Below are positions 33,387-42,118 of a stretch of 56,136 bases of DNA, piece by piece. Made by a program: the position numbers and the translations under genes. Below the pieces are notes generated by a model, which worked only from the letters and a program-made list of their open reading frames with translations, made no database searches and was not told the origin of the DNA. The DNA comes from Vibrio sp. RE86 (GTDB taxonomy: Bacteria > Pseudomonadota > Gammaproteobacteria > Enterobacterales > Vibrionaceae). Each line of letters starts with the position of its first letter. The stretch's first letter is position 1. The stretch lies in contig NZ_VTXI01000027.1 of assembly GCF_013114545.1 (NCBI RefSeq), forward strand, positions 1 to 56,136, written 5' to 3'.

Positions 33387-34344
33387 TACTCGTAACAAGA
33401 AAACCAATACATCACGCACTAAAAATCGCGTTAAGCGTGATAGCTTTATTACTGTTCATTTCAAGCAAGCAAAAGCTTCACTTCGAGAGTTCTGGCTTCG
33501 TCCACTGGGCAATATGCTGACATTGGCGGTTATCTCAATGGCATTGGCTATGCCTTCGGCACTTTATCTTCTTGGTAAGAATATTTCTGAAGCCTCAAGA
33601 AATGTAACCAGCCCATCGCAAGTGAGTGCTTACATAAAAGAGCAGACCCCTGAAGCGCGCGTTATGGTGCTCAAAGACCAACTGGAAAGTTCTCTTGATA
33701 TTAGCAGCGTGGAATATGTTTCCCCGCAGCAAGGTCTTGATGATCTCAGCCAATACTCCGGCTTTGAACGTGCGATCACTATGCTGGATGATTACGCGCT
33801 GCCTGGTGTATTAGTGATTACCCCAAGTAGTGACGATAAAGAAGCGATTAAGAGGTTAGCTGATCGCGTTGCAACGGAAGAGGGGATTACCGATGTTCGT
33901 TTGGATGAAGATTGGCTAACTCGTCTGGATGCGATCAAGAATCTAGTAGCGGGTATTGTCGTCACGCTATCTGTGTTGATGTTGGGTTCAGTCTTTCTAA
34001 TTGTGGGCAATACACTGCGTTTTAACGTATTAGCCAATAAAGAAGAAATTCAAACGATGAAGCTGATTGGTGCAACCAATAGCTACATTCTTCGCCCTTA
34101 CCTCTATTCAGGGATGTGGTTTGGCTTACTTGGCGCCATCATAGCGTGGGTTTTGACTGCGGTAATCACAGTTTTGCTTAATAACAGTGTTGAGCAATTG
34201 GCCTTACTGTATGATAGCCGCTTTAGGTTGGTCGGGCTGAGTTGGGATGAATCCCTACTACTTGTCATGCTAGGCACTTTCCTTGGTTGTCTTGCTGCTA
34301 GAGTGTCAGCGCAGCGCCATTTGAAAGAAATTGAGCCCGTTTAA
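33376..34344 (+). CDS. ftsX: Cell-division permease FtsX
   Basis: A 322-residue protein with four membrane segments: one near 55-75 (NMLTLAVISMALAMPSALYLL), then a periplasmic domain (about 80-195) that activates EnvC-type factors, then three C-terminal segments. A Lys/Arg-rich cytoplasmic tail precedes the first segment. The ATG at 33376 is preferred (GAGG upstream); a GTG at 33361 would add five residues. Translationally coupled to ftsE. Confidence 0.95.
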   Translation: MAANTRNKKTNTSRTKNRVKRDSFITVHFKQAKASLREFWLRPLGNMLTLAVISMALAMPSALYLLGKNISEASRNVTSPSQVSAYIKEQTPEARVMVLKDQLESSLDISSVEYVSPQQGLDDLSQYSGFERAITMLDDYALPGVLVITPSSDDKEAIKRLADRVATEEGITDVRLDEDWLTRLDAIKNLVAGIVVTLSVLMLGSVFLIVGNTLRFNVLANKEEIQTMKLIGATNSYILRPYLYSGMWFGLLGAIIAWVLTAVITVLLNNSVEQLALLYDSRFRLVGLSWDESLLLVMLGTFLGCLAARVSAQRHLKEIEPV

Positions 34345-34380
34345 ATTGAACCTGTTTATTTTGCTGCTGTCATAATATTG

Positions 34381-34410
34381 AAAAAAGTACACGCTACCGT
34401 GTACTTTTGT
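34381..34410 (+). terminator. Terminator after ftsEX
   Basis: Stem AAAAGTACACG / CGTGTACTTTT with a four-base loop, about 40 bases after the ftsX stop. Confidence 0.82.
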
Positions 34411-34411
34411 C

Positions 34412-34480
34412 TTGTGTAGACAGTTTGTTTATGCATAATAACTTTCCCCCTGCTTGAAACCTGTTCACTTTAGGTTCAAG
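34412..34480 (+). promoter_or_regulatory. rpoH upstream region: candidate promoter and leader inverted repeat
   Basis: A sigma70-like pair TTGTGT (34412-34417), 16-base spacer, CATAAT (34434-34439) precedes an inverted repeat CTTGAAACCT (34453-34462) / AGGTTCAAG (34472-34480), which would lie in the transcribed leader about 50 bases before the rpoH ATG. E. coli rpoH has several promoters and a translational thermosensor; the leader element here may be a separate control. Confidence 0.45.
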
Positions 34481-34528
34481 ATTGATGGGTTAAAAATAAC
34501 TCCAGATCAGAGATTGATGAGGAACTGA

Positions 34529-35386
34529 ATGACAAATCAAGCATACCCAATGGCAGCTGTGACTCAAGATAGCTTAGATAGCTACATTCGATCAGCCAAC
34601 AGCTACCCAATGCTAACTCCTGAAGAGGAGCGTGATTTAGCAGAGAGACTGCATTACGACGGTGAAATCGAGGCAGCAAAAGGGTTAATCCTTTCGCACC
34701 TGCGTTTTGTTGTGCACGTAGCTCGCGGTTATTCAGGTTATGGCCTGCCAATGGCTGACCTTGTTCAAGAAGGTAATATTGGTCTGATGAAGGCGGTTAA
34801 GCGCTTTAACCCTGAAGTGGGTGTTCGCTTGGTGTCATTCGCAGTTCACTGGATCAAAGCTGAGATCCATGAATATGTGCTTCGTAACTGGCGTATCGTT
34901 AAGATTGCAACCACCAAAGCGCAACGCAAACTGTTCTTCAACTTACGTAAATCGAAAAAGCGTTTAGGCTGGTTCAACAATGGTGAAGTTGAAACAGTGG
35001 CAAGAGAGCTAGGTGTTGAGCCTTCTGAAGTTCGTGAAATGGAATCTCGTTTAGCAGCGCAAGACGCAACGTTCGAGATGCCAACTGACGATGATGATGC
35101 TGGTACTTCATATACAGCGCCAATGGTTTATCTAGAAGATAAATCATCCGATGTTGCAGACAACGTTGAAGCAGCAAACTGGGAAGCGCACACTAACAAT
35201 CGTTTAGGTCTAGCACTTAAGAGCCTAGATGAGCGTAGCCAACACATTGTTCGTTCTCGTTGGTTAGATGACAACAAGTCAACGTTGCAAGAATTGGCAG
35301 AAACCTACAGCGTATCGGCTGAACGTATTCGTCAGCTTGAAAAGAACGCAATGAAAAAACTGAAAGCGGCGGTCGGTGAGTTTTAA
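34529..35386 (+). CDS. rpoH: Heat-shock sigma factor sigma-32
   Basis: A 285-residue sigma factor: region 2 (LILSHLRFVVHVARGYSGYGLPMADLVQEGNIGLMKAVKRFNPEVGVRLVSFAVHWIKAEI), the RpoH box QRKLFFNLRKSKKRLGWF (about 131-148) contacted by core polymerase and FtsH, and region 4 with an HTH (LQELAETYSVSAERIRQLEKNAMKKL). It directs transcription of chaperone and protease genes. The position after ftsYEX is as in E. coli. Ribosome site GATGAGGAA. Confidence 0.98.
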   Translation: MTNQAYPMAAVTQDSLDSYIRSANSYPMLTPEEERDLAERLHYDGEIEAAKGLILSHLRFVVHVARGYSGYGLPMADLVQEGNIGLMKAVKRFNPEVGVRLVSFAVHWIKAEIHEYVLRNWRIVKIATTKAQRKLFFNLRKSKKRLGWFNNGEVETVARELGVEPSEVREMESRLAAQDATFEMPTDDDDAGTSYTAPMVYLEDKSSDVADNVEAANWEAHTNNRLGLALKSLDERSQHIVRSRWLDDNKSTLQELAETYSVSAERIRQLEKNAMKKLKAAVGEF

Positions 35387-35408
35387 GCCCTTTAGTTAAT
35401 CAGAATCT

Positions 35409-35442
35409 TTAAAGCCGAGGTCATATGATCTCGGCTTTTTTA
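35409..35442 (+). terminator. Terminator after rpoH
   Basis: Stem AAAGCCGAG / CTCGGCTTTTTT with a 10-base loop. Confidence 0.88.
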
Positions 35443-35501
35443 TTGCCGATCATAAAGTGTGTTTTGTATCTAATACGTTGATCGAACAGCAAGCGATTGC
35501 C

Positions 35502-35718
35502 TGTGGGTAACTCTGTGGTAAATTTCTTTGCTATCTGTCAGAAAGCAGGGTGAATAAAGGCTTCAAGCGGCCATGTTTGATGGGGATACTTTCTTCTTTA
35601 CACACAATCAAATAAGGATCATCACTATATATAGTGGATCCAGTATTAATAAAACACTTTATCAACGCAATCCACAGTTTTATCCACAGTTGATGAAAAT
35701 ATGATCTCTGGTGGATAA
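35502..35718. promoter_or_regulatory. DnaA-box cluster with a central palindrome, upstream of glpE
   Basis: One perfect DnaA box TTATCCACA is at 35680-35688. One-mismatch boxes lie at 35502-35510 (reverse, TTACCCACA) and 35710-35718 (reverse, TTATCCACC), and two-mismatch boxes at 35659-35667 and 35668-35676. Between them sits a 14-base perfect palindrome CACTATATATAGTG (35623-35636) flanked by GGATC/GGATCC. The rest of the 411-base gap (35387-35797) holds the rpoH terminator and the glpE promoter (TACAAT near 35758); no gene was seen. Confidence 0.55.
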
Positions 35719-35797
35719 CCTTACAGAGCCCGTGTACTTGTTGAGCACTGGATAGGTTACAATGGCGGCAAATAATATCGGTACGAAGAGAAAGAAA

Positions 35798-36124
35798 ATG
35801 GACCAGTTCAAGCATATTGATGTCGAAGGTGCACACAACCTACTTCAAGAAGGAGAAGCGCGCATGGTAGACATCCGTGATCCTCAATCCTTTGCAGTTG
35901 CTCACGCAGAAGAGGCTTTTCACCTAACTAATGACTCAATCGTCTCTTTTATGGATGAAGTTGAGTTTGAGCAACCTGTCCTGGTTATGTGCTACCACGG
36001 GATCAGCAGCCAAGGCGCTGCCCAGTATTTGATTAACCAAGGCTTTGAGCAGGTGTATAGTGTTGATGGTGGCTTTGAAGCGTGGCAAAGAGCTCAACTA
36101 CCGACACAGTCTAATTTAGGGTAA
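35798..36124 (+). CDS. glpE: Thiosulfate sulfurtransferase GlpE (rhodanese)
   Basis: A 108-residue single-domain rhodanese with the active-site loop CYHGISS (C65, the same position as in E. coli GlpE). The N-terminus MDQFKHIDVEGAHNLLQ matches E. coli MDQF and fixes the ATG at 35798. It moves sulfane sulfur from thiosulfate to cyanide or thioredoxin. It lies 4 bases before glpG; a glpD/glpR gene is not present here. Confidence 0.96.
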   Translation: MDQFKHIDVEGAHNLLQEGEARMVDIRDPQSFAVAHAEEAFHLTNDSIVSFMDEVEFEQPVLVMCYHGISSQGAAQYLINQGFEQVYSVDGGFEAWQRAQLPTQSNLG

Positions 36125-36128
36125 GCGT

Positions 36129-36962
36129 ATGCACAGACTCATCTCTCTCAATAATCCAAGAATGGCTCAGGCCTTTATTGATTACATGGCCTCACGTCAT
36201 ATTGATGTTCAAATGATGCCTGAGGGAGAAGGGCAATTTGCTTTGTGGCTGACCGACAGCCAGTTATTGGTAGAAGTGGAAGCGGAACTGAATCATTTCT
36301 TATCTGATCCTTCCAACAGCAAATATCAAGCGGCATCGTGGGACATGGCGGAATCTCGAAAAAGTCAGTTTCGTTATAACTCCCCCAGCATGCTTGCGAT
36401 GATTAAAGCCAAAGCTGGGCCTGTAACTTTGCTGGTTATGCTGGCTTGTTCGGTGATTTTTATCATGCAACAGCTTGGAGCGGGCAACGCTGTCTTTTCA
36501 ATGCTTCATTTCCCCGCCTTTACTGGACAAGAATGGCAGTTATGGCGCTGGGTAAGCCATGCACTACTGCACTTTTCTGTCATGCACATCGCATTTAATT
36601 TACTCTGGTGGTGGCAGCTAGGTGGCGATATCGAGCAGAGGCTTGGTACTGGGAAACTTCTTCAATTGTTTGTTGTATCGGCTGCACTGTCAGGTGCAGG
36701 GCAGTACTGGGTTGAGGGCGCCAACTTTGGTGGCTTATCTGGGGTGGTTTATGCGTTAGTCGGCTACCTATGGATGATTGGCTACAAAGCGCCGCAACTA
36801 GGGCTGAACATACCGAAACCTATCATTGGGTTTATGCTTGTGTGGCTAGTGCTTGGATTTATGCAGCCCTTTATGGCGATTGCGAATACCGCTCACTTGG
36901 TCGGGTTATTATCTGGTGTTGCCATTGGCTTGCTAGATGCTAGTCGGGCCAATGCAAAATAA
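36129..36962 (+). CDS. glpG: Rhomboid intramembrane serine protease GlpG
   Basis: A 277-residue protease with a cytoplasmic N-terminal domain (about 1-90) and six membrane segments. The catalytic dyad is S204 in GGLSGVVYAL and H256 in NTAHLVG; the L1-loop WRWVSHALLHFSVMHIAFN is typical. It cleaves membrane-embedded helices. Paired with glpE as in E. coli. Confidence 0.97.
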   Translation: MHRLISLNNPRMAQAFIDYMASRHIDVQMMPEGEGQFALWLTDSQLLVEVEAELNHFLSDPSNSKYQAASWDMAESRKSQFRYNSPSMLAMIKAKAGPVTLLVMLACSVIFIMQQLGAGNAVFSMLHFPAFTGQEWQLWRWVSHALLHFSVMHIAFNLLWWWQLGGDIEQRLGTGKLLQLFVVSAALSGAGQYWVEGANFGGLSGVVYALVGYLWMIGYKAPQLGLNIPKPIIGFMLVWLVLGFMQPFMAIANTAHLVGLLSGVAIGLLDASRANAK

Positions 36963-36968
36963 TTAATA

Positions 36969-37000
36969 CAAAAAGCGGCGATATACGCCGCTTTTTCGTT
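36969..37000. terminator. Bidirectional terminator between glpG and the FliL-like gene
   Basis: Stem AAAAAGCGGCG / CGCCGCTTTTT between convergent genes. Confidence 0.9.
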
Positions 37001-37014
37001 TTAACTAGACTCGG

Positions 37015-37422
37015 TTACTGATACAAGTATTTCGTGAACAGCAGATCGGCGATAATCGTTTTTCCAGTTTCAGGCAGCAGGGTTTCATTGAGCTGACTGA
37101 CTAGAGTCTTACGCAAATCCTCACGCCCTGCCAATGAGGTAATGGTGTCTTCAGACTGTTTCCCCAATAGCTCAATCACAGCGTCTCTAATCAATGGTTG
37201 GTGCAATTCAATCACACTCAAATCTGCTTCACTGGCAACCATAATGTCTATACGGACTTGTATGTAACCAAGGCTGTTCCCCTTGGTATAGAAGTTGGTG
37301 GTTAAATCTGGCTCAAGTGTGAAATACGCCAGTTTGGTTGCAGCTTCCTCTTCTGCAAAACTTGGCAAGCTAACGAGTAGACTTAAAGCGCAAAATATTT
37401 GGGCTAGGTAACGTTTAATCAT
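37015..37422 (-). CDS. FliL-like secreted protein
   Basis: A 135-residue protein with an N-terminal signal or anchor (about 1-24, ending SFA), then a FliL-type domain: YFTLEPDLTTNFYTKGNSLGYIQVRIDIMVASEADLSVIELHQPLIRDAVIELLGKQSEDTITSLAGREDLRKTLVSQLNETL is the usual order of FliL-family elements. True FliL aids the flagellar stator, but no flagellar genes are nearby, so this is a solitary paralogue. The ATG at 37422 was chosen over an upstream TTG because it begins the signal sequence. Confidence 0.78.
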   Translation of the reverse strand: MIKRYLAQIFCALSLLVSLPSFAEEEAATKLAYFTLEPDLTTNFYTKGNSLGYIQVRIDIMVASEADLSVIELHQPLIRDAVIELLGKQSEDTITSLAGREDLRKTLVSQLNETLLPETGKTIIADLLFTKYLYQ

Positions 37423-37587
37423 ATTTATAACTTTTCTTTCTTCCAATCACGATACTCGAATCGCCTGAGTCTTGTTACAATAGAGCATCTATTTGTAATA
37501 AAAATGCGTTAATCACTCTGAGCAGTGGTTAACATCAGAGATCGAAGCTTTATTGTACGACGATATGGCTACTTATTGAATACTAGT

Positions 37588-38127
37588 ATGAATCAATCGA
37601 CTGCGCTTTATTTATCAGCATTACGTCAAGTTAATTGGCAACATCCTGATAATTTTAGCTTTCCAACACAAAGTGCAAAACAGTGGTTATTAGAACAGGG
37701 CTCATTATCACGTTTATTAGAGTCTTACTGCCAATCGTTGAGCGTAGACTTGCTGCATAACAAAATCGTCAAAGCTGAAAAGCTTAATGAACAGGAAGTC
37801 TCGCTGTTGGCAAACGAGGAGTGTTTGCTGCGTAAGGTTGTTCTAAAAGGTGACGGTCAGGAGTGGGTATTAGGCCGTACCCTGATCCCGCAATCATCGA
37901 TGGAAAATCAACAGTACGACTTGACTCAACAGGGTGACATTCCATTAGGCTTGACGGTGTTTAGCGCCAATGATGTTAAGCGTGATGCGTTGCAAGTTGG
38001 TGTGGTTGAGTTAGATGGCACGACGTTACTTGCTCGTCGCTCACGCTTGTGGATGAATCAAAAACCTATGTTGGTGGCAGAGTTGTTTCTGCCTACGGCC
38101 CCTATTTATACCAAGGAGAGTGTTTAA
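37588..38127 (+). CDS. ubiC: Chorismate pyruvate-lyase
   Basis: A 179-residue enzyme splitting chorismate to 4-hydroxybenzoate, the first committed step of ubiquinone synthesis. It has family segments WLLEQGSLSRLLE, LRKVVLKGDGQEWVLGRTLIP (substrate-binding Arg), IPLGLTVF and RRSRLW. The ATG at 37588 gives the family length. It overlaps ubiA by one base. Confidence 0.94.
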   Translation: MNQSTALYLSALRQVNWQHPDNFSFPTQSAKQWLLEQGSLSRLLESYCQSLSVDLLHNKIVKAEKLNEQEVSLLANEECLLRKVVLKGDGQEWVLGRTLIPQSSMENQQYDLTQQGDIPLGLTVFSANDVKRDALQVGVVELDGTTLLARRSRLWMNQKPMLVAELFLPTAPIYTKESV

Positions 38128-38981
38128 TGACGTCGGATAAAGCGGTGGCTTTCTGGCAATTAATGCGCATGGATAAGCCTATTGGAACGTTACTCCTGCT
38201 TTGGCCTACGTTATGGGCTCTGATCATTTCAGCGCAAGGCATCCCTGATTTGAAAGTGCTGATTGTCTTTATATTAGGGGTGATCTTCATGCGGGCTGCT
38301 GGATGTGTGATTAATGATTTCGCTGATCGTAAAGTGGACGGCCATGTTAAACGCACCAAGCAACGTCCACTTCCATCTGGGCGTGTTTCATCGAAAGAGG
38401 CAATTGCGCTCTTTTTGGTGTTAGCGATCAGCTCATTTGTGCTGGTATTGAGCATGAATACGTTAACCATTCAGCTCTCTTTCGTCGGTATCGTACTGGC
38501 GTTTATCTACCCATTTATGAAGCGCTACACCCATTTGCCTCAGCTCTTTCTTGGCTTAGCATTCAGTTGGGCAATCCCAATGGCATGGGCTGCACAAGCG
38601 AATGAAGTGCCAATGATGGTGTGGTTTATCTTTGTTATTAATGCGCTTTGGACGATTGCCTATGACACGCAATACGCGATGGTCGATAGAGACGACGACT
38701 TAAAAATAGGTATCAAGTCGACCGCGATTTTATTTGGGCGCTTTGACAAGATGGTGATTGGAGCGCTTCAGTTAGTCACACTGGCGATGCTGATGTATGT
38801 GGGTACTTGGTATCAGTTAGGGGCGAGCTATTACTGGAGTCTGTTAGTGGCCGGTGCTTTGTTTGTCTTCCAGCAGCATTTGATTCGCCACCGTGATCGC
38901 GACTTATGTTTCAGAGCATTTTTAAACAATAACTATGTCGGCATGGTGGTGACCATCGGCTTGTTTATCGCATTCCTATAA
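38127..38981 (+). CDS. ubiA: 4-hydroxybenzoate octaprenyltransferase
   Basis: A 284-residue membrane enzyme with about eight to nine segments that attaches the polyprenyl tail to 4-hydroxybenzoate, the product of ubiC. The two Asp-rich magnesium motifs are NDFADRKVDGHVKRT (about 66-80) and DTQYAMVDRDDD (about 181-192). Ribosome site AAGGAGAG. Start and ubiC stop overlap (TAATG). Confidence 0.97.
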   Translation: MTSDKAVAFWQLMRMDKPIGTLLLLWPTLWALIISAQGIPDLKVLIVFILGVIFMRAAGCVINDFADRKVDGHVKRTKQRPLPSGRVSSKEAIALFLVLAISSFVLVLSMNTLTIQLSFVGIVLAFIYPFMKRYTHLPQLFLGLAFSWAIPMAWAAQANEVPMMVWFIFVINALWTIAYDTQYAMVDRDDDLKIGIKSTAILFGRFDKMVIGALQLVTLAMLMYVGTWYQLGASYYWSLLVAGALFVFQQHLIRHRDRDLCFRAFLNNNYVGMVVTIGLFIAFL

Positions 38982-39009
38982 AAAAGGGCATCCATTGGAT
39001 GCCCTTTCT
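38980..39009. terminator. Terminator between ubiA and plsB
   Basis: Stem AAAGGGCATCC / GGATGCCCTTT, with an A run on the left that becomes the T run for plsB on the minus strand. Confidence 0.85.
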
Positions 39010-39024
39010 ATTCTTACCAAAACC

Positions 39025-41466
39025 TTATGACTCAGTCACTTCGGTCGTTTGGTGAATACTCTCTTCAATGGTTAAGCGAACTTCTGGATAAAGCATCGAA
39101 TAGAGAAGGCTAGCTAGCTGCTCACTCTTCGCATTATCGCAGTTTCCATCGTTGTCTAAGTAAGCTTGCTGTTTCAGCGTCGTAAACAGAGCAGAGAACA
39201 CCCCTTTATCAAAGAACTCTGGGGCGTTAATGCCGTGTAGGCGGCCTAAACGTTGAGCAATGTCTTGGCTCTTTTGCTCAAGGTCAGCTTTACCAAACTC
39301 AGGATTAGCCACGAGCAGGTTCAGTGCAATTGAGTAACGTTGAAGTGTTTCTGTGATGGTACGGCCTAGCAGTACCAAAACTTGGCTGTTGGCTGGATTA
39401 ATCGCGACTTGCTTATCTTCAGACAGGTTTAAAAGGCCTTGGCTTACTAGCTCATCAACATACGACTTAGTTAGAGCATCCAGCTTGTCTTCATCGACGC
39501 TCAAAAACAGTTCTTGCTTTAGGAACGGATAAATCAATGCGACGTTTTTCTGAATTTGCTCTAGCGATAGACTTTGATGGCGCACAAGCATCTGAGCAAT
39601 TAGAGATGGCAGTGCCAACAAGTGAATAATGTTGTTGCGGTAGTAAGTCATCAAGATCGACTGATTGCGATCGAGAGAGACAATATCGCCCATGCTGTCG
39701 GTTTCGATCATAAACTTATCAAGAGACTGAGCATGCTTAACGAGTGATTCAGCATCATCCTCAGGCACTGTGTAAGTTGAAGAGTAAGGTACATTCTTCA
39801 AAATAGATAAGTAGCAGTCGATTTGATTAATCAAGCTATCGTGAGACAGTGCGCGTTGACGAGAAGCAAGCAGCGCCGTCGCACAAAGTGTTAAGGCGTT
39901 AGTCGCGGCAGCGTCATTGATGTGAGTCATCATCTTAGTGGCAAGGTCGTTCACCACTGGGTTCAACCATTGAGGTTTGCTTGAGCCCATAGGATCGATG
40001 TCTTTCGTCCATTCCGGAGCTTTGTCATTCAGATATTGGTTAAGCGGAATAGGCTCACCAAAGTTAACATAGCCTTGGCCGAAATTGCGCAGCTTACGGA
40101 TAGTACGTAACACGAGACTCGCATTCTCTTTCTCTTTACGTTTACCGCGCAGCTCTTTCGCGTAAGTACCCACTTCCATTACGTGCTCATAACCGATATA
40201 AACAGGCACCAACGTCACTGGACGGTTTAGGCCACGGAGCATCGCTTGGATTGTCATCGCCAACATGCCCGTTTTCGCTTGCAATAGTCGGCCTGTACGC
40301 GAGCGTCCACCTTCACTGAAGTATTCAACCGAATACCCTTTAGAGAAGAGTTCAGCCAGATACTCACGGAAGATGGTTGAGTAAAGTTTATTGCCTTTAA
40401 AGCTACGGCGAATAAAGAACGCACCACCTCGGCGGAAAATAGGGCCAGCAGGGAAGAAGTTCAGGTTAATACCCGCTGCAATGTGCGGTGGCACCATACC
40501 TTCACGATAAAGTACATATGACAGCAGTAGGTAATCCATGTGGCTACGGTGACAAGGGACATAAACAATCTCATGGCCATCTTGCGCGAGCTTACGAACG
40601 GTCGCTGCGTTGGTGATATTCAAACCTTGATAGATGCGATTCCATAGCCAACCAAGCGCTCGCTCACCGTTTTTGATCAGTGAGTAAGAGAAGTCAGCCG
40701 CAATCTCATCCATCATGGCATGCGCTTCTTTGCGCGCTTTCTCTATCGAGATGTTTTTCGCTTTCGCTTCATCTTCAATTGCTTTCTCAATCGCTTTCGA
40801 TTTCATTAAGCGGTTAAACAGAGCTTGTCGATTTGGCAAGTTAGGACCAGAAGCCGCTAACTTTTGACGTGAAAAGTGGATACGAGCCACGCGCGCTAAC
40901 TTATGAGCGATAGATTGATCAGTGCCGTGTGAATCCGCCATGTAGCGAAGTGAAACCACTGGGCTGATACGAATCAGACAGTCACGCCCTGCTAGCAGCA
41001 TTGCTTTGGCTTTTTGCGGCCCATTGAGCGATTGAAGGTAAGGCTTGTGTGAAGACTCTTTACCTGGCTTTCGACCCCAAAGTACAGTCGTTGGGATAAT
41101 TTGCACATCCAGTTCAGAATCAAACTGGTGCAATTCTAGCAAGTCCGAGAATAGAGTGACGGAATCGCTTGGTACATCGGCATCATTACCGACAACAGTA
41201 TCGCGCACAGAAGTAAAGACATAACGGTTGAATGACTTACCGTTTATCTCTACAGGTTCAAGAGGATCAGGCAGTCCTAGTTTGACTACTTGAGATTGTA
41301 GTGCAAGCAAATCCACATCAGAGCGATATGGTAGGGCGTAGACAATGGGCTTGTTTGTATCAATGCTATGATCTTCAATTGGGTTTGAAGGAATAGTGGT
41401 CCCTTTCACTAATACTGACATTGGCAGTTTTAGCAGAGAACGCGATAACATTCGTCCAGAAGACAT
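39025..41466 (-). CDS. plsB: Glycerol-3-phosphate acyltransferase PlsB
   Basis: An 813-residue inner-membrane enzyme that adds the first acyl chain to glycerol 3-phosphate. Acyltransferase motifs: I HRSHMDYLL (about 302-310), II GAFFIRRSFKGN, III EYFSEGGRSRTGRLL and IV VTLVPVYIGYE. The long N- and C-terminal regions and the length fit E. coli PlsB (about 807). It is divergent from dgkA, the enzyme that recycles diacylglycerol. Confidence 0.98.
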   Translation of the reverse strand: MSSGRMLSRSLLKLPMSVLVKGTTIPSNPIEDHSIDTNKPIVYALPYRSDVDLLALQSQVVKLGLPDPLEPVEINGKSFNRYVFTSVRDTVVGNDADVPSDSVTLFSDLLELHQFDSELDVQIIPTTVLWGRKPGKESSHKPYLQSLNGPQKAKAMLLAGRDCLIRISPVVSLRYMADSHGTDQSIAHKLARVARIHFSRQKLAASGPNLPNRQALFNRLMKSKAIEKAIEDEAKAKNISIEKARKEAHAMMDEIAADFSYSLIKNGERALGWLWNRIYQGLNITNAATVRKLAQDGHEIVYVPCHRSHMDYLLLSYVLYREGMVPPHIAAGINLNFFPAGPIFRRGGAFFIRRSFKGNKLYSTIFREYLAELFSKGYSVEYFSEGGRSRTGRLLQAKTGMLAMTIQAMLRGLNRPVTLVPVYIGYEHVMEVGTYAKELRGKRKEKENASLVLRTIRKLRNFGQGYVNFGEPIPLNQYLNDKAPEWTKDIDPMGSSKPQWLNPVVNDLATKMMTHINDAAATNALTLCATALLASRQRALSHDSLINQIDCYLSILKNVPYSSTYTVPEDDAESLVKHAQSLDKFMIETDSMGDIVSLDRNQSILMTYYRNNIIHLLALPSLIAQMLVRHQSLSLEQIQKNVALIYPFLKQELFLSVDEDKLDALTKSYVDELVSQGLLNLSEDKQVAINPANSQVLVLLGRTITETLQRYSIALNLLVANPEFGKADLEQKSQDIAQRLGRLHGINAPEFFDKGVFSALFTTLKQQAYLDNDGNCDNAKSEQLASLLYSMLYPEVRLTIEESIHQTTEVTES

Positions 41467-41669
41467 AAGGTTCTTAGCCTCGAATAGATGTTGTGCATAA
41501 GCGCATGACAGACAGTCTAACTATAGATGCCGTAGTGCACTTAGGCGGGTATTTTTATAGCCGGCAAGGATAACAGAAACTGGTCGAACCTTTTACTTAT
41601 TATTGCTTATGAAAGCAGCAATTTTTACTCTTAGATGAGTTATACGATAAATAGAATAGAGAAACCAAC

Positions 41670-42032
41670 TTGCAACCCAAGACTACTCATGGATTAAAAC
41701 GCATCAAAAACGCGACTCGCTACTCATGCCAAGGGCTAAAAGCTGCGTTTAAAAACGAACCCGCTTTTCGAGAAGAGGTACTACTGGCTTCAATCATGAT
41801 TCCAATCGCCCTCATTTTTGCTGACGGTCAACTAAATCGCGTATTGCTGATTGGCAGTGTGGTACTGGTATTGGTGGCAGAGCTCTTTAACAGTGCGATT
41901 GAAGCGGTCGTCGATCGAGTCGGCACAGAGCATCATGAACTGGCAGGAAGAGCAAAAGATATTGGCTCTGCAGCGGTAATGGTGACCATGCTGCTAACGG
42001 GTTATACATGGTTAGAAATCCTGATTTTTTAA
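41670..42032 (+). CDS. dgkA: Diacylglycerol kinase
   Basis: A 120-residue trimeric membrane kinase with three membrane segments. Signature ELFNSAIEAVVDRVGTEHHELAGRAKDIGSAAV (about 72-104), including the catalytic Glu. It phosphorylates diacylglycerol to phosphatidate. The likely start is TTG at 41670, which gives the family N-terminus (TTHGLKRIKNATRYS). It lies 86 bases before lexA, as in E. coli. Confidence 0.94.
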   Translation: MQPKTTHGLKRIKNATRYSCQGLKAAFKNEPAFREEVLLASIMIPIALIFADGQLNRVLLIGSVVLVLVAELFNSAIEAVVDRVGTEHHELAGRAKDIGSAAVMVTMLLTGYTWLEILIF

Positions 42033-42075
42033 ACTCGCTAAAAAACAATCAATTGGCTTTTCATTTAACCAATTA

Positions 42076-42111
42076 CTGGATATACTCACAGTTAACTGTA
42101 TAAAAAGACAG
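42076..42111 (+). promoter_or_regulatory. Two SOS (LexA) boxes upstream of lexA
   Basis: CTGTATAAAAAGACAG (42096-42111) is an exact CTGT-N8-ACAG box. CTGGATATACTCACAG (42076-42091) matches with one change. The tandem arrangement just before the lexA start mirrors E. coli and gives autorepression. Confidence 0.92.
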
Positions 42112-42118
42112 GTGACTC

